Below are positions 51,261 through 55,516 of a stretch of DNA of 55,516 nt, piece by piece. This stretch comes from Mycoplasma sp. CAG:611 (lineage in GTDB: Bacteria; Bacillota_I; Bacilli_A; RF39; UBA660), in NCBI GenBank assembly GCA_000434175.1, contig HF999800.1, positions 60,947-116,462 of the forward strand, written 5' to 3'. Within the stretch, counting starts at the first letter, position 1. Each line of letters opens with the position of its first letter. Below the pieces are notes generated by a model. It worked only from the letters and a program-made list of their open reading frames with translations, was not told the DNA's origin and searched no databases. A program made the position numbers and the translations under genes.

Positions 51261-52358
51261 ATGAGTTTAAAAGCTGGTATTGTAGGACTTCCAAATGTTG
51301 GAAAGTCCACTTTATTTAATGCCATTACAAAGAAAAATATTTTAGTAGCAAATTATCCTTTTGCTACAATTGAACCAAATGTAGGAATAGTAACAGTTCC
51401 CGATGAAAGATTAGGACATCTTGAAGAAATATATATTCCTGAAGAATTAAAACCTGCAACTTTTGAATTTGTTGATATCGCAGGAATAGTAAAAGGGGCA
51501 TCTTTAGGTGAAGGCCTTGGAAATAAATTTTTATCTCATATTCGTGAAGTCGACGCTATTGTAGAAGTAGTAAGATGTTTTGATGATAAAGAAATAACAC
51601 ATGTTGATGGAAGTGTTGACCCTATAAGAGATGTTGAAGTAATTAATTTAGAATTAGCCCTAGCAGATTTAGAAATAATAAATAATAGAATAGATAAAAT
51701 AAAGAAAAAAGCAGAAACAACGAAAGAAAAAGAAACTGTTTTAGAATATAATGCTCTTACTAAGGCAAAAGAAGCTTTAGAAAAGGATATTCCATTAAGA
51801 TTGGTAGATTTTACAAAAGATGAAATGTTTGCTATAAAAGGATTTAACTTTTTAACATTAAAACCTCATATTTATTTAGCTAATATAAGTGAAAATGAAA
51901 TAAAATTAGAAAATGATTATGTTAAAAAATTAAAAGAATATGCTAAAGGTGAAAATTCAAAAGTAATTGTGGTATCTGCTAAAATAGAAAGTGAACTTGC
52001 AGAACTTGAAGATAGTGATAAGGAAGAAATGTTAAAAGATTTAGGTATTGAAAAAAGTGGTTTAGATAAGTTAATTGAAGAATCATATAATTTACTTGGA
52101 TTAAAAACATATTTTACATGTGGTCCTAAAGAAGTTAAAGCATGGACTTATAAAGATGGAATGAACGCTAAAGAATGTGCTGGAATTATTCATAGTGATT
52201 TTGAAAAAGGATTTATAAAAGCAGAAGTAATAAGCTATAATGATTTAATTGAAGCAGGATCAGAACTTAAAGTGAAAGAAAATGGCAAATTTAGAATTGA
52301 AGGTAAAGAGTATTTAATGCAAGATGGAGATATTTGTCATTTTAGATTTAATTTGTAA
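51261..52358 (+). CDS. ychF: Redox-regulated ribosome-binding ATPase YchF (OLA1)
   Basis: Obg-related P-loop protein that prefers ATP. 365 residues (366 in B. subtilis). GLPNVGKSTLFNAITK near 8-23, the FATIEPNVGIV switch, DIAGIVKGASLGEGLGNKFL, the NxxE-type ATP-selecting loop (LANISENE), and the C-terminal TGS domain ending DICHFRFNL. A strong AAGGAGGAAG precedes the ATG. Confidence 0.97.
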   Translation: MSLKAGIVGLPNVGKSTLFNAITKKNILVANYPFATIEPNVGIVTVPDERLGHLEEIYIPEELKPATFEFVDIAGIVKGASLGEGLGNKFLSHIREVDAIVEVVRCFDDKEITHVDGSVDPIRDVEVINLELALADLEIINNRIDKIKKKAETTKEKETVLEYNALTKAKEALEKDIPLRLVDFTKDEMFAIKGFNFLTLKPHIYLANISENEIKLENDYVKKLKEYAKGENSKVIVVSAKIESELAELEDSDKEEMLKDLGIEKSGLDKLIEESYNLLGLKTYFTCGPKEVKAWTYKDGMNAKECAGIIHSDFEKGFIKAEVISYNDLIEAGSELKVKENGKFRIEGKEYLMQDGDICHFRFNL

Positions 52359-52958
52359 ATGAATGAAAATTATGATAATTTTAAATCCTATTTTACAAAT
52401 GAAGATGAATTTAATTCGTGGTATGAAATAGTTAAGGATATATTAAATAATGAAGAGTTTAAAAAAAGAGTGTATTTTAAACATCATGAAAAACAAAGTT
52501 TATATACGCACTCTCTTTTAGTGTCAATTTTTGCTTATAAATATGCTAAAAAGCATCATGCTGATTATAAAGTTTGTGCCATTGCAGGACTTTTGCATGA
52601 TTTTTATACTCATGCATGGCAATATAGTAAAGAGTTAGATAATTTAGATAGAAAATATAGTGAAAATTTAAAGAAAAAAAAGAAATTTTCAACATTACAT
52701 GCATTTATACATCCATATGAAGCACTTATTAATAGTAATACTTATTTTAGTAATCTTATAAATGAAAAAGTAGAAAATGCAATACTTGTTCATATGTTTC
52801 CGCTTTCTTTGTTTAATAAAGTAAAACTTCCAAAATATAAAGAAAGTTGGATAATAACATACATAGATAAAGCAGTATCTTTAAAGGATTTTCCTAATAT
52901 AAAAGAAATACCTAAGTATTTAGGATTAAAAAATATTAAAAATAAGAACAAAAAATAG
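52359..52958 (+). CDS. HD-domain protein, probable phosphohydrolase
   Basis: 199 residues. The metal-binding HD pattern is visible as FKHHEKQSLYTHSLLVS, ICAIAGLLHDFY-like AIAGLLHDFYTHAWQ and a later HMFPLS with D in ITYIDKAVSL. The ATG begins right after the ychF stop with no spacer and no clear ribosome site, which suggests translation by coupling to ychF. Substrate is unknown; HD proteins of this size may act on nucleotides. Basic Asn/Lys-rich C-terminus. Confidence 0.82.
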   Translation: MNENYDNFKSYFTNEDEFNSWYEIVKDILNNEEFKKRVYFKHHEKQSLYTHSLLVSIFAYKYAKKHHADYKVCAIAGLLHDFYTHAWQYSKELDNLDRKYSENLKKKKKFSTLHAFIHPYEALINSNTYFSNLINEKVENAILVHMFPLSLFNKVKLPKYKESWIITYIDKAVSLKDFPNIKEIPKYLGLKNIKNKNKK

Positions 52959-52978
52959 AATTTATTTTTTGTTTTTAT
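52947..52978 (+). terminator. Terminator before secA
   Basis: AACAAAAAATA pairs exactly with TATTTTTTGTT over a 5-nt loop, then T-rich sequence. It overlaps the stop codon of the HD gene. Confidence 0.65.
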
Positions 52979-52996
52979 ATAATTATGTGATAAAAT
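52969..52996 (+). promoter_or_regulatory. Promoter of secA
   Basis: TTGTTT, 16 nt, TAAAAT with an extended TG before the -10, 33 nt before the secA ATG. The -35 overlaps the terminator stem. Confidence 0.55.
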
Positions 52997-53028
52997 ATAT
53001 TTATAGGTATTTATGAAGGAGGATGTAT

Positions 53029-55516
53029 ATGGGTATACTTAAAGTATTTGATCATGAATATAAAGAATTAAAAAGGTTTGAAAAAATTGTAGAAGAAATT
53101 GATGCTTTAGAAGAAGAATATAAAAAATTAAGTGATGAAGAATTAAAACACAAAACTGTAGAGTTTAAAGAAAGACTTAAAAATGGTGAAACTTTAGAAG
53201 ATATTAAAGTTGAAGCTTTTGCTACTGCTCGTGAAGCTTGTGCAAGAGTAATTGGTGAAAGACCATATAAAGTTCAATTATTGGGTGGTTTAGCGATTCA
53301 TTATGGTAATATAGCAGAAATGAAAACAGGTGAAGGTAAAACATTAACATCAGTTATGCCTGCGTATTTAAATGCTCTTGAAGGAAATGGGGTTCATATA
53401 ATTACGGTTAATGAATACTTGTCAACTCGTGATAGTAATTGGATGGGAGAAATTCATAGGTTTTTAGGTTTAACTGTAGGTTTAAATTTAAGAGAATTAT
53501 CATCAAAAGAAAAACAAGAACAATACGCTTGTGATATTTTATACACAACAAATAATGAAGTTGGTTTTGATTATTTAAGAGATAATATGGCTATTAGAAA
53601 AGAAGATAGAGTACAACGTCCACTTAATTTCGCTATTGTAGATGAAGTTGATTCTGTATTAATAGATGAAGCAAGAACGCCTTTAATTATTTCAGGAGGT
53701 ACTTTAGAAAATAAAAATTTATATATCGAAGCAGATAGATTTGTAAAAACATTAAAAAAGGAAAAAGATTATATAATTGATGAAAAAACAAAAAAAGTAA
53801 ATCTTACTGATGAGGGTGTAAAACTTGCTGAAAATTATTATCATATTAGTAATTTATATGATATGGATAATACTAGTTTAGTCCATTTTATAAATCAAGC
53901 ATTGCATGCAAATTATTCTATGAAAAATGATGTTGATTATGTAGTTCAAAATGGTGAAATTATAATCGTAGATCAATTTACTGGTAGATTGATGCCAGGA
54001 AGAGCATTTTCTGAAGGATTACATCAAGCTATCGAGGCTAAAGAGGGTGTAGCAATCGAACAAGAAACAAAAACACTTGCTACAATAACATTTCAAAATT
54101 TATTTAGAATGTATAAAAAATTAAGTGGTATGACAGGTACTGCAAAAACAGAAGAAGAAGAATTTAGAAATATATATAATATGTATGTAATTACTATTCC
54201 TACAAATAGACCAGTTCAAAGAATTGATATGCCTGATCTTATTTACGCTAATAAAAATGCTAAGTATAATGCTATTGTAAAAGAAATAGAAGAACGCCAT
54301 AAAAAAGGACAACCAGTTTTAGTGGGAACAATAGCTATTGAAACGAGTGAAGAAATAGGAACTTTACTTCGTAAAAAAGGTATTCCACATGAAATATTAA
54401 ATGCTAAAAATCATGCTCGTGAAGCTGAAATAATAGCAAAAGCTGGAGAAAAAGGTGCAGTTACAATTGCAACTAATATGGCAGGTCGTGGAACAGATAT
54501 TAAATTAGGAGAAGGAGTAAAAGAACTTGGAGGACTTTGTGTACTTGGTACAGAAAGACATGAATCAAGAAGAATTGATAACCAACTTCGTGGTAGAAGT
54601 GGACGTCAAGGAGATCCAGGATATTCTCAATTTTATATAGCTATGGATGATGATCTTATGAGAAGGTTTGGTTCTGATAGAATTAAAATGATTATGGAAT
54701 CAACTGGTATGCAAGATGAAATGGCTATAAGAAGTAAGATGTTTAGTAAATCTGTTGAATCAGCACAAAAAAGAGTTGAAGGAAATAATTTTGATAATAG
54801 AAAACATATTTTAGATTATGATAATGTTGTAAGTACACAAAGAGAAAGTATTTATAATAAAAGAAATGAAATATTAGATAAAGAAAGCGTACATGAAGAT
54901 GTACTAGAAAGTATGAAAAATCATGTTGTCGATATTGTTGAATCTCACCTTGATGAAAAAGATAATCTAAAAGAGGAAGATAAAAAAGATATTATAGATT
55001 ATATTAATAATAATTTATTAAGAAATAAGGTAAAAGAAAAAGAACTTGAAGGTAAAAATGTTGATGAAATAATTTCATTATTAAGTGATAAAGTAGTAAG
55101 TGAATACGAAAACAAAATAAAAGATTTACCAATTGAAATAACTAATGAATTTGAAAAAGTAATAAGTTTAAATGTTATTGATAAATATTGGATGGAACAA
55201 ATAACTACGATGTCACATTTAATGGAGGGTATTGTTTTAAGACAATATGCACAAGATAATCCACTTCGTGCTTATACGATGGAAGGTTATGATTTGTATG
55301 AAAAGATGTTAGAAAATATTGATAAATATATAACATTATATCTTTTAAGAGCAGAAATAAGACAAAATGTTGAAAGAAAACAAGTTGTAAAACCAACTGG
55401 TACAAATAGAAGTGATGAAACTGCTAAAGTTCATACTAAAGTAAAAAAAGAAAAAATAGGTAGAAATGATCCATGTCCTTGTGGAAGTGGTAAGAAATAT
55501 AAGCAGTGTTGTGGTA
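53029..55516 (+). CDS. secA: Preprotein translocase ATPase SecA, 3' end cut by the window
   Basis: Motor that pushes secretory proteins through SecYEG. Starts MGILKVFDHEYKELKRFE behind AAGGAGG; an ATG two codons upstream is too close to that site. Walker A MKTGEGKT, Walker B VDEVDSVLIDEART, the preprotein-binding domain, TGTAKTEEEEF, and GRGTDIKLG are in order. The last visible residues are the C-terminal zinc motif RNDPCPCGSGKKYKQCCG, so only a few codons and the stop are missing (829 codons seen; 841 in B. subtilis). Confidence 0.97.
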   Translation, partial: MGILKVFDHEYKELKRFEKIVEEIDALEEEYKKLSDEELKHKTVEFKERLKNGETLEDIKVEAFATAREACARVIGERPYKVQLLGGLAIHYGNIAEMKTGEGKTLTSVMPAYLNALEGNGVHIITVNEYLSTRDSNWMGEIHRFLGLTVGLNLRELSSKEKQEQYACDILYTTNNEVGFDYLRDNMAIRKEDRVQRPLNFAIVDEVDSVLIDEARTPLIISGGTLENKNLYIEADRFVKTLKKEKDYIIDEKTKKVNLTDEGVKLAENYYHISNLYDMDNTSLVHFINQALHANYSMKNDVDYVVQNGEIIIVDQFTGRLMPGRAFSEGLHQAIEAKEGVAIEQETKTLATITFQNLFRMYKKLSGMTGTAKTEEEEFRNIYNMYVITIPTNRPVQRIDMPDLIYANKNAKYNAIVKEIEERHKKGQPVLVGTIAIETSEEIGTLLRKKGIPHEILNAKNHAREAEIIAKAGEKGAVTIATNMAGRGTDIKLGEGVKELGGLCVLGTERHESRRIDNQLRGRSGRQGDPGYSQFYIAMDDDLMRRFGSDRIKMIMESTGMQDEMAIRSKMFSKSVESAQKRVEGNNFDNRKHILDYDNVVSTQRESIYNKRNEILDKESVHEDVLESMKNHVVDIVESHLDEKDNLKEEDKKDIIDYINNNLLRNKVKEKELEGKNVDEIISLLSDKVVSEYENKIKDLPIEITNEFEKVISLNVIDKYWMEQITTMSHLMEGIVLRQYAQDNPLRAYTMEGYDLYEKMLENIDKYITLYLLRAEIRQNVERKQVVKPTGTNRSDETAKVHTKVKKEKIGRNDPCPCGSGKKYKQCCG

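Noticed and set aside
53029..55516. Antisense open frames within secA and other core genes
   Set aside because: They lie opposite clearly conserved proteins, have no ribosome sites, and give low-complexity Phe/Leu/Ser-rich translations typical of AT-rich shadows.
1..55516. CRISPR arrays, tRNA or rRNA genes, insertion sequences
   Set aside because: No regularly spaced repeats, no cloverleaf or rRNA motifs and no transposase or terminal inverted repeats were seen; the only tandem repeats are the parS/NBS modules and the origin 9-mers.

Overview
The window is about 55.5 kb of very AT-rich DNA around a chromosomal replication origin. It comes from a low-GC Gram-positive (Firmicutes/Bacilli-type) bacterium. 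The gene order is a condensed form of the Bacillus origin region. The genome uses the standard bacterial code: UGA closes yabP, yabG and holB in ATGA overlaps and tryptophan is TGG, so this is not a UGA=Trp mollicute despite the base composition. Five sporulation genes (spoVT, bofA, yabG, yabP, yabQ) point to a spore-former or a recent descendant of one. From these features I infer an AT-rich gut-type lineage near Erysipelotrichia/RF39-like Bacilli; no species can be assigned from sequence alone.

Left arm (1-35 kb, nearly all on the minus strand, reading away from the origin): dnaA, dnaN, a comK homologue, recF, gyrB, gyrA, the SRP RNA, tadA, dnaX, ybaB, recR, bofA, holB, ricT, pth, mfd, spoVT, metG (behind a Met T-box), a 46-residue membrane peptide, tatD, a TasA/SipW secreted-fibre locus, rsmA, yabG, veg, whiA, a divergent lipid kinase, yabP, yabQ, divIC, tilS, ftsH and the start of dusB. 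The gyrA-tadA-dnaX spacers hold three copies of a ~170-bp module, each built as parS, Noc-binding site, parS.

Origin (33.7-35.6 kb): dnaA is flanked on both sides by clusters of TTATTAAC(A/T)-type 9-mers, partly in 10-bp phase. These stand where TTATCCACA DnaA boxes would be expected. The DnaA signature helix is altered at two residues that contact the box in E. coli, so box and protein may have changed together.

Right arm (35.6-55.5 kb, mostly plus strand): a three-gene ABC exporter inserted next to the origin, rpmH, rnpA, yidC, khpB, mnmE, mnmG, rsmG, a minus-strand Xre + BRO/DinD-like pair, noc, parA, parB, a DUF951 gene, an AbgT-type transporter, ychF, an HD-domain gene and secA (cut by the window end).

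The core genes serve replication initiation, clamp loading, topology, chromosome segregation and nucleoid occlusion, tRNA modification, protein export and early sporulation. The parts least like the Bacillus pattern are the composite parS/NBS modules, the Noc protein with a ~215-residue disordered insert, the DnaA/box change, ComK in the dnaN-recF gap, the TasA-like island where rnmV usually lies, and the Xre-DinD pair between rsmG and noc.
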